A DNA stretch of 20,639 nt from Armatimonadota bacterium (GTDB lineage Bacteria > Armatimonadota > JAAZEB01), in NCBI GenBank assembly GCA_012841485.1, contig DUUU01000203.1, positions 1-20,639 of the forward strand, read 5' to 3'. The position numbers and the translations under genes are program-made. Shown here piece after piece: positions 6,925 to 14,953 of this stretch; position 1 is the first letter of the stretch; the number at the start of each line of letters is the position of its first letter. The notes under the pieces were generated by a model. That model saw only the letters and a program-made list of their open reading frames with translations. It was not told the origin of the DNA and did no database searches.

Positions 6925-9900
6925 TTACCTGCCGCGAGCGGCGCCTACCCGGATGGTGCGCGTCGCCTTCACGCCCGAGGCCGTGTCTTTGAACTCCAGG
7001 CGCCATTCCCCCGGAGTGTCGTTCAGCGCGAACGGGATCACGGCTGTGCCCTGCCCGTTCGGACACTCGATGCTCGTGGAGTAGAGGCGGTGCGGCTTCT
7101 GCGCCCCGGGCGCGAAGACGCTGACGTGGACCACGTGCCGGCCCGGAGCCCCCTCGGAGACCGCCACGCTCGCGCGCACCGTCACGCTTTCGCCTGCCGT
7201 GGCGGTCGCAGGTGCCTGCGCACGAACCTCGCGCACCTGGTAAGGCAACAGCGCGTAGAGAAGCGGCCGCCCGCGAGAGAGGCTCACCTGCCACGAGGCG
7301 GTGCGCCCCTGCCCCACCGGCTTGCCCGCGCGCATGTCGTAGACAAACGCCGGCTCCGGCAGAGTGAGCGTTGCTTGCTGCGCCGGCAGGCCAGGCTGGA
7401 GGATATCCTGCTCCAGCGCGAGGTACTTCAAGTTGCCCTCGACGAAGAGCGACTGCTCGATGCACCGCGCCCTGCCAGACGCCGTCTGCACCTGGGAGTA
7501 GGGATGCACACCCGCGGAACGAATCGGCTCGCCGACCACCTGGAGGGCCAGCTCGCCCTGAGCGGTCGCGCGCAGGTTCCCATAGCTGCGGAACGGCACA
7601 TTCACCAGGAAGGTCCGGCCCTTGCCGAAGGCGTGAGAGACCGCGATGGGGGTCTCGCCGCTGCTGACCTCGGCACGGCCTCCGGCGAGGCGCAGGTCCG
7701 GCTCTGTGACCGATACCTTCAAGGGCTCGCCCGCCGGCGTGGGGATCGAGGCGCTCCCCGAAGCACGGGCGAACGCCTTCATGCCGGCCAGGCTGCGCAC
7801 GCCAAAGAGATCGTCGAGCGGCCGGGCCGGCCACGGTACGCCGTTGCCGGTGAGGATGCCGGCGCGGCCATCAGAGACCAGCGTGCCCCCGGCCGCAACC
7901 CAGTCGCGGATCGCGGTCACCTGCTTCTCCGAGAGGCAGGTTGCCAGCGGCAGGAAGAGCACCCTATACTGAGAGAGAGCCTTGGGATCGGACTCCACCT
8001 CGGCGGCCGCGACGTAACGGTACTGGTAGCCCAGGTCCTCAATCGCGCGCAGGAGACCGCGGTGATCATCCAGCCAGCCAGCATCGACGAACGCCGCGTT
8101 GGGCGCCAGCTTCTCCGCGAGCTTGGCTGCATGGAAATCCGTCTGCGAGTACCATACGGCGATGCCGCAATCATCGCGCTTCGCACGGACGAGCAGCTTG
8201 CCCGGCCCGGATCGGATCTCATCCGCTGCCCGGAAGAACCACTCGCCCATCGGGGAGACAGAAGTATCCGGGTTGAACGGAATGTAATCGCACCCCCACA
8301 AGGTCCACCACCAGGAGGAGTTGTGACCTCGGAAGAGGTGATGCCATGCGATGGCAGAGAAGCCGTCTTCCCTATCGGCGACGACGTTGCTCCATTCGCC
8401 CGTTAGCGCCCCTGGTCGCGCGAAGGAGCGCACCAGCTCGCTCTGGGGGAAATACGTCGTGTACACCTGGTTCAGCTCCAGGTTCTGAGCGAGGCGGTAG
8501 AAGTCGTATCCTGCCTGCCAATGATAGCCGAGGAGACCGTCCCAGCCCACCTTCGCGCCCGGGTCCTCCTTGCGCACGGCCTCGGCGAGGCGTTCGTGCG
8601 CCAGGGCAAACGCCTCGTCCATGAAGGCGCGGTGGTCAAACCACGGGGCGAAGCTCTCCTTCTGCGCGGCGGCCTCGGCGAGCCACATCGGCGTGCGGAT
8701 CGCATCGAAGCCGGTGTAGCGCGTCTTCCAGGCCGCGTTCAGCGCCTCGATGGTGCCGTAGCGAGCCTGCAACCACTTTCGGAACTCCGCCATCGTCTCG
8801 GGCGCGGCACACACCTCCACGGTAGACCGGCAGAGGTAGTTCTCATCGCCCAGGGTATAGGCCGCGGGCCGATACGGCACCGCCTGGCGGGTCGCGATCT
8901 GGATCGACGCGCTCTCGCGCTCAAGGAACTTCGTATCGAACAGGCCCGGCTTCAGGATGTTCCCCTCGGTGCCTTCCCCGGCGATGCGCGTGACGTAGGG
9001 CACCAGGCGCAGTCCAGAGCGGGCGGCAAGTGCGTACTCTCGCGCTGCCCTGGCATCGGAGTAGCCGCGCATGTGGCAGAGATCCATCATCTCCGTGCCC
9101 AGCTCGAAACACGCTCGGTTCGTCTTGCGAATGACCGGGTCGCCACCCGGATAGGACCAGAGGAGGAAGGTGAAGTCATCGTACGGATAGGGTATGGGCA
9201 CGGTGAAGCGCTCGCGGCGGACGGCCAGTGCTCGCTCGCCGGCGAGGAGCGTGCCATCGATCTGGTGGTATACGGTCACCGCGGGGGGCAGCTTCAGTTG
9301 CGCCTGTGCCTTCCCACTGGCGCCCACGGGTGAGACGCTCTGGGCAATTAGCCGCCCGAAGGCATCGCGGACCTCCCAGCGCATCGATACCGCCTGGCCC
9401 GCGGGCAGCGAGCCCACGGTTGCCTCGCAGGCCAGCACGCCGCCAGACACCAGCGAGACCATCGGCACCGCTTCCGGGTGAACCCGAACCGAGGGGTTGA
9501 GTGTCATCGCGCGGATCTCGGGTCCGCCCGCGACTTCAACGAGCGCGCTCCCGAAGCCCAGGCATTCGCGCTGCGCGTTTCGCGCGGCCACATCCACGAA
9601 GTAGCGGCGGCCGGCGGGCAGCGCCGGCAGCGAGAGCTGCGCCTTGCCAGCAGCAGGCTTCTGTGCTCCCTGGTAGAGAACCACGTCATGGTCATCCTGG
9701 ACGCGCACGAGCAGATCGGCGATGCCATCGCCCGTCACTTGCACGGGAAGCGTCACCGGCGTGCCCGCGGAAGGTTTCGGCTGCGGCGCCTGAAGGGCGA
9801 CACGCACCCCGGCCGGACGGCCAGCCGCCGCCAGCATCGCGCCCGCGTGCCATGCGAGGATCCGGTCGGTCGCGCCATCAAGGCCCTCGACGGCTTCATT

Positions 9901-11508
9901 CAAGGGCACGAGCGCGGAGTATGAACCGAGACGGGCGGTGAAGACGATCACGCGGCCCTTCCCGAAGCGGTAGCCCCGGAAGGGGGGCGCGGCGCTCAGG
10001 CGGCCGCGCTCACCCTTGCCCAAGCCGGCAAGCTGCTCCCAGGGGAACCCCTCGAGCAGCTGCGCCGTCAGCGCCTCGTCCGGCGTGGCCAGCAGCTCCT
10101 TGGGCCAATCCGCAAGCGCATTGGGATCTCCGGTGAGGAAGAGACCTTTGCCCGCGCGCACCTGCTCGACGATGGTTTCGCGGACCCGCGCCGGGATGGC
10201 CGCCGCGTTGAGCCCGGGCACCAGGATCACATCCCGCGTGGGATCGGTGCAGATGCGGAGCGCCAGCCGCTCCGCGACGCCCGCGCCGAGCGGACCAACC
10301 CCCGTCTGAGTGCGGTAGGGGTAGCGCTCCACGTCCACGAGGGCGTTTGTCGCGTCGAAGTAGACGTGTTTCACGTCCATTTCGAGCCGTCGCGCCAGTT
10401 CCATCGTGTCGTAGGCACGCCAGCGCGGCGTCAGGAGCGCGACGCGGACCGGCTCGCCTGCCAGACGGGCTGCCCAGGGAAAGTCGAGTGGCGTGGGATC
10501 CGGGCGCCAGATCTCCTGCGGACGCCGGAGCATCTCTTCGTCTTTGCGCGCGATGAGCTTCATCCGCTCGGGATCTGCCGGCATCAGTGCGAGGGGCTTC
10601 TCGGGATCGGCCTTCACGAGGCGGGCGAGCGCCTCGCATTCGCGGTCGGCCGACCGCCGGAAGTAGGCGCGCGTCTCCTCCGGATCGGGAATGCTCGGGA
10701 AGGCGTAGAGCGCCAGCGCGAAGTCACGCCGCCCCGGGGCGAGCGTCAGATTCACGTACTCGGCATACCCCCCGATTCCCTCCAGAGTCACGCGGGAGAA
10801 CGCCGTGGTGTCGCCTAGAAGCAGTCCAGCCGATCCATCGCCAGGCCGGCCTTCCAGGGTGTCTTCGAGGAGCACCCAGCGCTCCTTGGAAAGATCGAGC
10901 GGGATGTTGTTCCCGGTGGTCAGCGTCCGCGTTGCGGTCGTAACGCTCCGTTGCCACGGCTTGGCGAAGGTGGCCGGATAGGACATCAGGCGCAGGCGCG
11001 CCTCCTTGATCTCCGTCTTTGGCTGATAGCTGCCGAAGAGGAGGAGCTTGTCGCTGCCAGCGGTCACCGCGAAGCGGACGGTCGCCGTCACCTTGGGGGT
11101 ATCCCACACATATTCGACCATGGCATCTTGACCATGCGGGCGTACCACCCGGAAACGCGCGCGCGTGTCGTTGATGTTATGGCCGTCAAAGGTCCAGGCA
11201 AAGAAACCCTGGTTATACCAGAGGCACTCCGACGGCCCGGCGAGGCCAAGGGGGATGTAGCCAAGCGTCGGCGCCCACTTCGCCCAGTTCACCTTCCGTG
11301 GATCATCGGTGCGCTCCACGATGTCGTAGCGGAGCGTGTAGCTGGACGACGCCGTCGCCAGCGTGACCTCTTGGGTCACATTGCGGCCCTTGTCAACCTG
11401 GCGCATCTTCGGTGGATGGACCGTTACCGTGGCATCACGGCCCTCTATCTGCGCATGCACGGCCGTCATGGCAAACAGTATCAGGAGCGGAGCAAGGAAA
11501 CGCTTCAT
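6925..11508 (-). CDS. Large secreted GH42-like (beta-galactosidase-related) protein
   Basis: A 1527-residue protein whose start is fixed by GAGGAGGT (complement of 11516-11523), 7 nt before the ATG, and by a clear signal peptide cleaved after VHA at residue 19. Approximate order: beta-rich N-terminal region (20-340); a class I GATase/ThuA-like region (352-560: RVALLTPRW, VILVPGLNAAAIP, GKGLFLTGDPN, FGKGRVIVF); Ig-like segments to about 780; a GH42-type TIM barrel and trimerisation-like domain (about 790-1260); and a C-terminal Ig-like domain (about 1420-1525). The GH42 hallmark FRKWLQARYGTIEALNAAW is present. E889 in LGDENY is the likely acid/base and E1038 in LTGEWSN the likely nucleophile. 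The domain order is much larger than standard GH42 enzymes of about 650-700 residues. It probably hydrolyses galactosides or related glycans outside the cytoplasm; the substrate is unknown. Confidence 0.82.
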   Translation of the reverse strand: MKRFLAPLLILFAMTAVHAQIEGRDATVTVHPPKMRQVDKGRNVTQEVTLATASSSYTLRYDIVERTDDPRKVNWAKWAPTLGYIPLGLAGPSECLWYNQGFFAWTFDGHNINDTRARFRVVRPHGQDAMVEYVWDTPKVTATVRFAVTAGSDKLLLFGSYQPKTEIKEARLRLMSYPATFAKPWQRSVTTATRTLTTGNNIPLDLSKERWVLLEDTLEGRPGDGSAGLLLGDTTAFSRVTLEGIGGYAEYVNLTLAPGRRDFALALYAFPSIPDPEETRAYFRRSADRECEALARLVKADPEKPLALMPADPERMKLIARKDEEMLRRPQEIWRPDPTPLDFPWAARLAGEPVRVALLTPRWRAYDTMELARRLEMDVKHVYFDATNALVDVERYPYRTQTGVGPLGAGVAERLALRICTDPTRDVILVPGLNAAAIPARVRETIVEQVRAGKGLFLTGDPNALADWPKELLATPDEALTAQLLEGFPWEQLAGLGKGERGRLSAAPPFRGYRFGKGRVIVFTARLGSYSALVPLNEAVEGLDGATDRILAWHAGAMLAAAGRPAGVRVALQAPQPKPSAGTPVTLPVQVTGDGIADLLVRVQDDHDVVLYQGAQKPAAGKAQLSLPALPAGRRYFVDVAARNAQRECLGFGSALVEVAGGPEIRAMTLNPSVRVHPEAVPMVSLVSGGVLACEATVGSLPAGQAVSMRWEVRDAFGRLIAQSVSPVGASGKAQAQLKLPPAVTVYHQIDGTLLAGERALAVRRERFTVPIPYPYDDFTFLLWSYPGGDPVIRKTNRACFELGTEMMDLCHMRGYSDARAAREYALAARSGLRLVPYVTRIAGEGTEGNILKPGLFDTKFLERESASIQIATRQAVPYRPAAYTLGDENYLCRSTVEVCAAPETMAEFRKWLQARYGTIEALNAAWKTRYTGFDAIRTPMWLAEAAAQKESFAPWFDHRAFMDEAFALAHERLAEAVRKEDPGAKVGWDGLLGYHWQAGYDFYRLAQNLELNQVYTTYFPQSELVRSFARPGALTGEWSNVVADREDGFSAIAWHHLFRGHNSSWWWTLWGCDYIPFNPDTSVSPMGEWFFRAADEIRSGPGKLLVRAKRDDCGIAVWYSQTDFHAAKLAEKLAPNAAFVDAGWLDDHRGLLRAIEDLGYQYRYVAAAEVESDPKALSQYRVLFLPLATCLSEKQVTAIRDWVAAGGTLVSDGRAGILTGNGVPWPARPLDDLFGVRSLAGMKAFARASGSASIPTPAGEPLKVSVTEPDLRLAGGRAEVSSGETPIAVSHAFGKGRTFLVNVPFRSYGNLRATAQGELALQVVGEPIRSAGVHPYSQVQTASGRARCIEQSLFVEGNLKYLALEQDILQPGLPAQQATLTLPEPAFVYDMRAGKPVGQGRTASWQVSLSRGRPLLYALLPYQVREVRAQAPATATAGESVTVRASVAVSEGAPGRHVVHVSVFAPGAQKPHRLYSTSIECPNGQGTAVIPFALNDTPGEWRLEFKDTASGVKATRTIRVGAARGR

Positions 11509-11858
11509 ACCTGGTACCTCCTCGAACCGGATTCGCCGCCAAGGGTGCGAACGAGGACCCCACCGCCCACCGGGTTCGCGCCTTCCAGCGGCCCACTCTG
11601 CCTGCGGAAGTTATTTAAGAGTTGTCCGCGAGGGGAGGCGTTTCCTGCCCGCGCTTGTGGTGCCCGCACCTGCCCATCCGTCCGTCCCCTTCATCCGCGG
11701 TATCGGGGCACGCGCCGCGCGTATCGCGCGGGGAGAAATCTCTGCGCTTCTTGCGAGCGAATCCCTACCGAGTTGGGCGGCTGGGAGGGGGTTGGGGAGT
11801 AGGATCGCGTGCGGCCTGGTTCACACTGCAGCAGCGAGTTCAGTGCTCCCCCACCGGC
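11509..11858. other. 350-nt intergenic region, no gene seen
   Basis: This lies between the start of the GH42-like gene and the stop of the SAM methyltransferase, both on the minus strand. It holds the strong ribosome binding site of the GH42-like gene at 11516-11523 and a small palindrome, CCGCGCG-TAT-CGCGCGG, at 11715-11731. No short frame has a supported start or family resemblance. I found no convincing -35/-10 pair. A TAAATA-like sequence occurs on the minus strand near 11612-11620, but without a -35. Confidence 0.5.
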
Positions 11859-12767
11859 TCACTCTCCAGGCCCGACCATGCCGGCGGGCACGCGCATGCG
11901 CACCGCCAATACTCGGGGGATCTCGGTCGGACGATACCAGACCGTCTTGAGCGTTGCCGGATCGTCGTTTGGCGCATACGCGGGCTCTTCAAGGGCATCC
12001 ACGACCAGACCATTCCGAAAACCGGCGCCCAGAAGCACCTGCAACGGGCGGTGGAAATAGTAGTGCGTTCGTGCCTGGCCCAAGATGCCGATGCCCCGGT
12101 ACGCCTCCGGAGTCAGATAGCGGCTCATCTTCACGCCCGTGCTCGTCTTGATGCCCGTTTCATCCTCGACTGACTCGGCGAAGCGGGCCACGCCAGGGGC
12201 CTCGAAACAAGGGTGAAACAGGGTGAAAACAAACCAGCCACCCGGCTTGAGGATGGCCGGCAACGCCTCAAAGAGGGGCTCGATGACAGCCATATCCATG
12301 AGTGCCATCGTGGCAACGGCGCCATCAAACCGGGCCGTTCCAAGCAGCAGCAGCGCCTCGCGGTCGGCCGCATCGACCACGTGATACTCCAGGCGCTCCG
12401 CGAGGTGGGCGGGAACGCGCTGCCTGGCCCTCCGGATGAAACTCTCGCTAATATCGATGCCGACGACGTGCGCGCCCAGCTCTGCCATGCGCCGGCCGAA
12501 CCGCCCTCCCCCGCACGCCACGTCTAGCACAGTGGCGCCGGCCACGTCGCCGATCAGGCGTTCCGTTGCTGGCTCCACCAACTCCCGCTGGAAGTCATTC
12601 CCGTCGCCAATCTTGTCGTCCCACCACTCAGCCTGGGCATCCCAAATCTGGCGCACTTCCTCGCGCAGGTCCTCCCGCTCCAGACGGGACCGCGATTCGT
12701 CCAACCTCTGCTCTCCCTTCCGCTTGTCTCCCTCCCGGCCTGCGGCAAAGGGGTGCTCGCCAGGCAC
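11859..12767 (-). CDS. Class I SAM-dependent methyltransferase
   Basis: Up to 302 residues. The core fold starts near residue 75 with motif I VLDVACGGGRFG (80-91) and the acidic end of strand 2 in VVGIDIS (D105). A strand-4 segment RFDGAVATMALMDM and the ILKPGGWFVFTLFHPCF strand/turn typical of Methyltransf_11/25-type enzymes follow. The C-terminal part (SRYLTPEAYRG, THYYFHRPL) resembles small-molecule or quinone-type methyltransferases, but the substrate is not recognisable. The full frame opens with GTG at 12767 and has no ribosome binding site. A TTG at 12704 has AGGGAG 8 nt upstream and still precedes the whole conserved region, so the true product may be 281 residues. The gene lies 46 nt past the pseudopilin stop and could share its transcript. 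No key motif is missing. Confidence 0.85.
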   Translation of the reverse strand: MPGEHPFAAGREGDKRKGEQRLDESRSRLEREDLREEVRQIWDAQAEWWDDKIGDGNDFQRELVEPATERLIGDVAGATVLDVACGGGRFGRRMAELGAHVVGIDISESFIRRARQRVPAHLAERLEYHVVDAADREALLLLGTARFDGAVATMALMDMAVIEPLFEALPAILKPGGWFVFTLFHPCFEAPGVARFAESVEDETGIKTSTGVKMSRYLTPEAYRGIGILGQARTHYYFHRPLQVLLGAGFRNGLVVDALEEPAYAPNDDPATLKTVWYRPTEIPRVLAVRMRVPAGMVGPGE

Positions 12768-12813
12768 GCGAGGCGTACCGCATTCTTTTCGACGCGTGCG
12801 CCCCGCGTGCCTC

Positions 12814-13524
12814 TCATTTCTCCGAGGTCAGCCAGATGTCGTTGGCACCCCCTTCATACTTCCGGAAGTCGGGAGTCGGCGTCACCGGGGGCGCGGCGGA
12901 GCCCGGTTGGTAAACGCTGAATTCGGCTTTCAGCCACTTGACATGCCCGTCCGCGAAGGCAAAGTTCGCCCCATCCATGTGAGGCGCATCGGGCGTCTTC
13001 CACCCGCAGGCGTCCGTCACGTTTCCGTACGCCGCGCCGCAGGATGAGCCAGCGGGACGCCTCCACGAGCTGGGCAACATGCACTGGTGGAAGGAATCGG
13101 CGCAGATAACCGTCTGCGCCGGCTTGGCGATGGTGGCCATCGACGCGGGCACTCGATTCGCCGCGGACCAGCCATGGCCGATGTACTGGCTGTATCCGTA
13201 CTCGCGCCGGGTGGATGGGCACAGGAGGACGCCGCTGTTCTTGACGTAGGGCTGGACGCCGACGGCATGCCAGCGCAGATCGTGCTTTTCCGTGACCGGG
13301 TTGTAAACCAGGTTGTTGATAAACGTCTCGTCGTAGTCCTGGGCGTATTGAAGCTGCGCCATCGCGATCTGCTTGAGGTTAGATTGGCAGCTCGACTTCC
13401 GTGCGTTCTCCCGTGCCTTGGCAAAGACAGGGAAGAGGATGGCAGCGAGGATGGCGATAATCGCGATCACCACCAACAGCTCGATCAGGGTAAACCCGTG
13501 GCTCCGTCTGGATAGTACAGCCAT
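12814..13524 (-). CDS. Type II/IV-type pseudopilin with H-x9-DG motif (copy 1)
   Basis: A 236-residue protein with a class III prepilin leader, [30 protein letters not shown]. Cleavage is predicted after G10 with F11 N-methylated and E15 as mature residue 5. A long N-terminal helix follows ([30 protein letters not shown]), then a globular head. Near the end [17 protein letters not shown] fits the prepilin-processing-associated H-x9-DG motif (TIGR04294-like). A longer frame begins at 13548, but AGGAG (complement of 13531-13535) 6 nt before the ATG at 13524 picks this start. Such proteins are exported and assembled or anchored through the T2SS/T4P machinery; no gsp or pil genes are nearby, so this is an orphan. 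Its function is unknown. It has its own promoter and a long structured leader. Confidence 0.9.
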   Translation of the reverse strand: MAVLSRRSHGFTLIELLVVIAIIAILAAILFPVFAKARENARKSSCQSNLKQIAMAQLQYAQDYDETFINNLVYNPVTEKHDLRWHAVGVQPYVKNSGVLLCPSTRREYGYSQYIGHGWSAANRVPASMATIAKPAQTVICADSFHQCMLPSSWRRPAGSSCGAAYGNVTDACGWKTPDAPHMDGANFAFADGHVKWLKAEFSVYQPGSAAPPVTPTPDFRKYEGGANDIWLTSEK

Positions 13525-13745
13525 GGTCCTCTCCTTTCGTCCACGCAACAGGCGGGTAGCTGCTCTGGCAGGTGGCAGCCACCTGCCGAGTGGCAGGCAG
13601 ACAGATCCAGGATGGCGCCCCTGGGCGGCAAGGCGCCGGCCCTAGGCCACGCTGATCTGCAATAGGGCCCGGGAAGAGAGGCCCGACGAGAGCACCCCGC
13701 GCCAGGCTGGCCGGCGAACGGCAGTGCTCCGCGGCATTACTCTGA
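13525..13745 (-). other. Predicted 5' leader (about 220 nt) of pseudopilin 1
   Basis: From the predicted +1 near 13745 to the ATG the RNA is about 220 nt and contains no recognisable gene. It includes a 10-bp-arm hairpin at 13567-13587 some 31 nt upstream of the Shine-Dalgarno sequence, and other GC-rich inverted segments. I looked for cyclic-di-GMP riboswitch features, which would suit a pilin gene, and did not see the conserved core. Whether the leader regulates anything is unknown. Confidence 0.4.
13567..13587. repeat. Perfect short inverted repeat in pseudopilin 1 leader
   Basis: GGCAGGTGGC (13567-13576) is followed by one base and its exact reverse complement (13578-13587). A partial third copy, TGGCAGGC, follows at 13591-13598. 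In the minus-strand transcript it would fold into a very stable hairpin upstream of the ribosome binding site. No U-tract follows, so it is not a typical attenuator terminator. Confidence 0.6.
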
Positions 13746-13751
13746 TAGCCG

Positions 13752-13781
13752 ATTATAGCACGCGCGGATCGCTCCCGTCAA
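13752..13781 (-). promoter_or_regulatory. Sigma70-type promoter of pseudopilin 1
   Basis: On the minus strand TTGACG (13776-13781) is separated by 18 nt from TATAAT (13752-13757), which is preceded by TGC (extended -10). The nine-base string TGCTATAAT is identical to that in the panD and selB promoters. The promoter is 228 nt upstream of the pseudopilin ATG and isolates it transcriptionally from the aldo/keto reductase gene upstream. Confidence 0.82.
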
Positions 13782-13869
13782 CGAAAATGGCGGTGGTACC
13801 GCGGATGAAGGAGACAGGCGCGGACCCGAAGGCCCGCGCGATATCTCCAGTGATGCCGCTCGCCTCGCG

Positions 13870-14904
13870 CTATTCGGCGGGGAGAGGCATGTGGCGCTCT
13901 CGGAACGCCTTGTAGTCAGCGAGCATCTCTTGAAGCAGGCGCGGGATCTCCAGGCCGTAAGGGCAGCGTGACATGCACTCGCCGCACTCCCGGCACTTCT
14001 CGATCCGCATCATCCGCTCGGCCCATTCCTCCGTGAGGAGCGGCTGGTAGGGCGAGCGCCGCAGGAGGAGGCTCATGCGCGCAGCCATCGGGATAGGGAT
14101 CTCTTCCGGGCACGGCTGGCAATAGCCGCAGCCGCGGCAAAAGTCGCCCGCGAGCTCCTGGCGGTCGCGCTCGATCTCGGCGCGCAGCGCGGCATCCAGC
14201 ACGGGCGGATCCGAGGCCAGCGCCAAGGACTCCTCCAGCTCCTCCATGCGCTGGATCCCCCAGATCGGCACGACGTTCTCGAACTGCCAGAGGAAAGCGA
14301 AGGCGGGGCGCGCTTCCGTCAGCAGGCCGCCACAGAGGGGTTTCATGGCGATCACCCCCACATCCGCCTGCTGGCAGTGCCCAATGAGTGCCAGCTCCTC
14401 CATCGACGAGATGGCGGAGAACGGGAACTGCAACGTATCAAAAAGCCCGCTCTCTACGGCCTGGAGGGCACGCTCGCGGCTATGATTCGTAAAGCCGATG
14501 AAACGGACCATCCCCTTCTCGCGTGCTTCCAGCAGTCCCGCGTAGGATGATCCTGGGTCCTCGGGGTCGGGCATGGCGCGAGGATTGTGGAGCTGCAGCA
14601 GGTCCACGTAATCGGTCTTCAGGTTGCGCAGGCTCTTCTCCAGATCCTGGAGGACGCCCTCGCGGCTCTTCGCAGCGCTCTTGGTGGCGATCACGATGCG
14701 GTCACGCACTCCGCTCAGCGCATCGCCAATCTTCTCTTCGCTATCGGTATAACCCCGGGCGGTATCGTAGAAGTTGATCCCGGCATCGTAGGCGCGGCAC
14801 AAGATTCGCGCCGCCTCCGCGCGATCCACGCGCTGCAGTGGCAGCGCGCCAAATCCCACACGCGTGACCATCAGGCCCGTGCGGCCCAATCTGATCTTCT
14901 CCAT
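13870..14904 (-). CDS. Aldo/keto reductase with C-terminal ferredoxin-like Fe-S motifs
   Basis: A 344-residue protein. Residues 1 to about 245 form an AKR TIM barrel with the catalytic tetrad visible: D47 (NFYDTA), Y52 (RGYTD), K75 (IATKSA) and H106 (LLQLHNPRA). The C-terminal part carries two cysteine motifs, C256-x2-C259-x2-C262-x2-C265-P and C304-x2-C307-x2-C310-x3-C314-P. These match the COG1453-type fusions of AKR with 4Fe-4S ferredoxin domains. Such proteins are predicted soluble oxidoreductases that may pass electrons between an NAD(P)H- or flavin-type donor and clusters; the substrate is unknown. The start ATG at 14904 has GGGGAGG just upstream. It follows the radical SAM gene after 49 nt on the same strand, so the two are probably co-transcribed. 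The clusters could then serve as electron source for the radical SAM enzyme (inference). Confidence 0.9.
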   Translation of the reverse strand: MEKIRLGRTGLMVTRVGFGALPLQRVDRAEAARILCRAYDAGINFYDTARGYTDSEEKIGDALSGVRDRIVIATKSAAKSREGVLQDLEKSLRNLKTDYVDLLQLHNPRAMPDPEDPGSSYAGLLEAREKGMVRFIGFTNHSRERALQAVESGLFDTLQFPFSAISSMEELALIGHCQQADVGVIAMKPLCGGLLTEARPAFAFLWQFENVVPIWGIQRMEELEESLALASDPPVLDAALRAEIERDRQELAGDFCRGCGYCQPCPEEIPIPMAARMSLLLRRSPYQPLLTEEWAERMMRIEKCRECGECMSRCPYGLEIPRLLQEMLADYKAFRERHMPLPAE

Positions 14905-14953
14905 CCATCCTCCCCCAGTCTTATGCCGGCATCAGCCGGCGCCGCCGACGGCC

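Noticed and set aside
5846..7834. Very long open frame (662 codons) on the minus strand across aroC and into the GH42-like gene
   Set aside because: It is arginine/alanine/glycine-rich, has no recognisable domain, and lies antisense to aroC and in another frame of the GH42-like gene. Long shadow frames are expected in DNA this GC-rich.
11715..11731. CCGCGCG-TAT-CGCGCGG palindrome as an operator
   Set aside because: Built only from CG dinucleotide runs, short, and placed nearly 200 nt from the nearest start codon; chance is likely in this composition.
13588..13745. Cyclic-di-GMP riboswitch in the pseudopilin leader
   Set aside because: The context was tempting, but the conserved GEMM core and tetraloop-receptor strings are not present.
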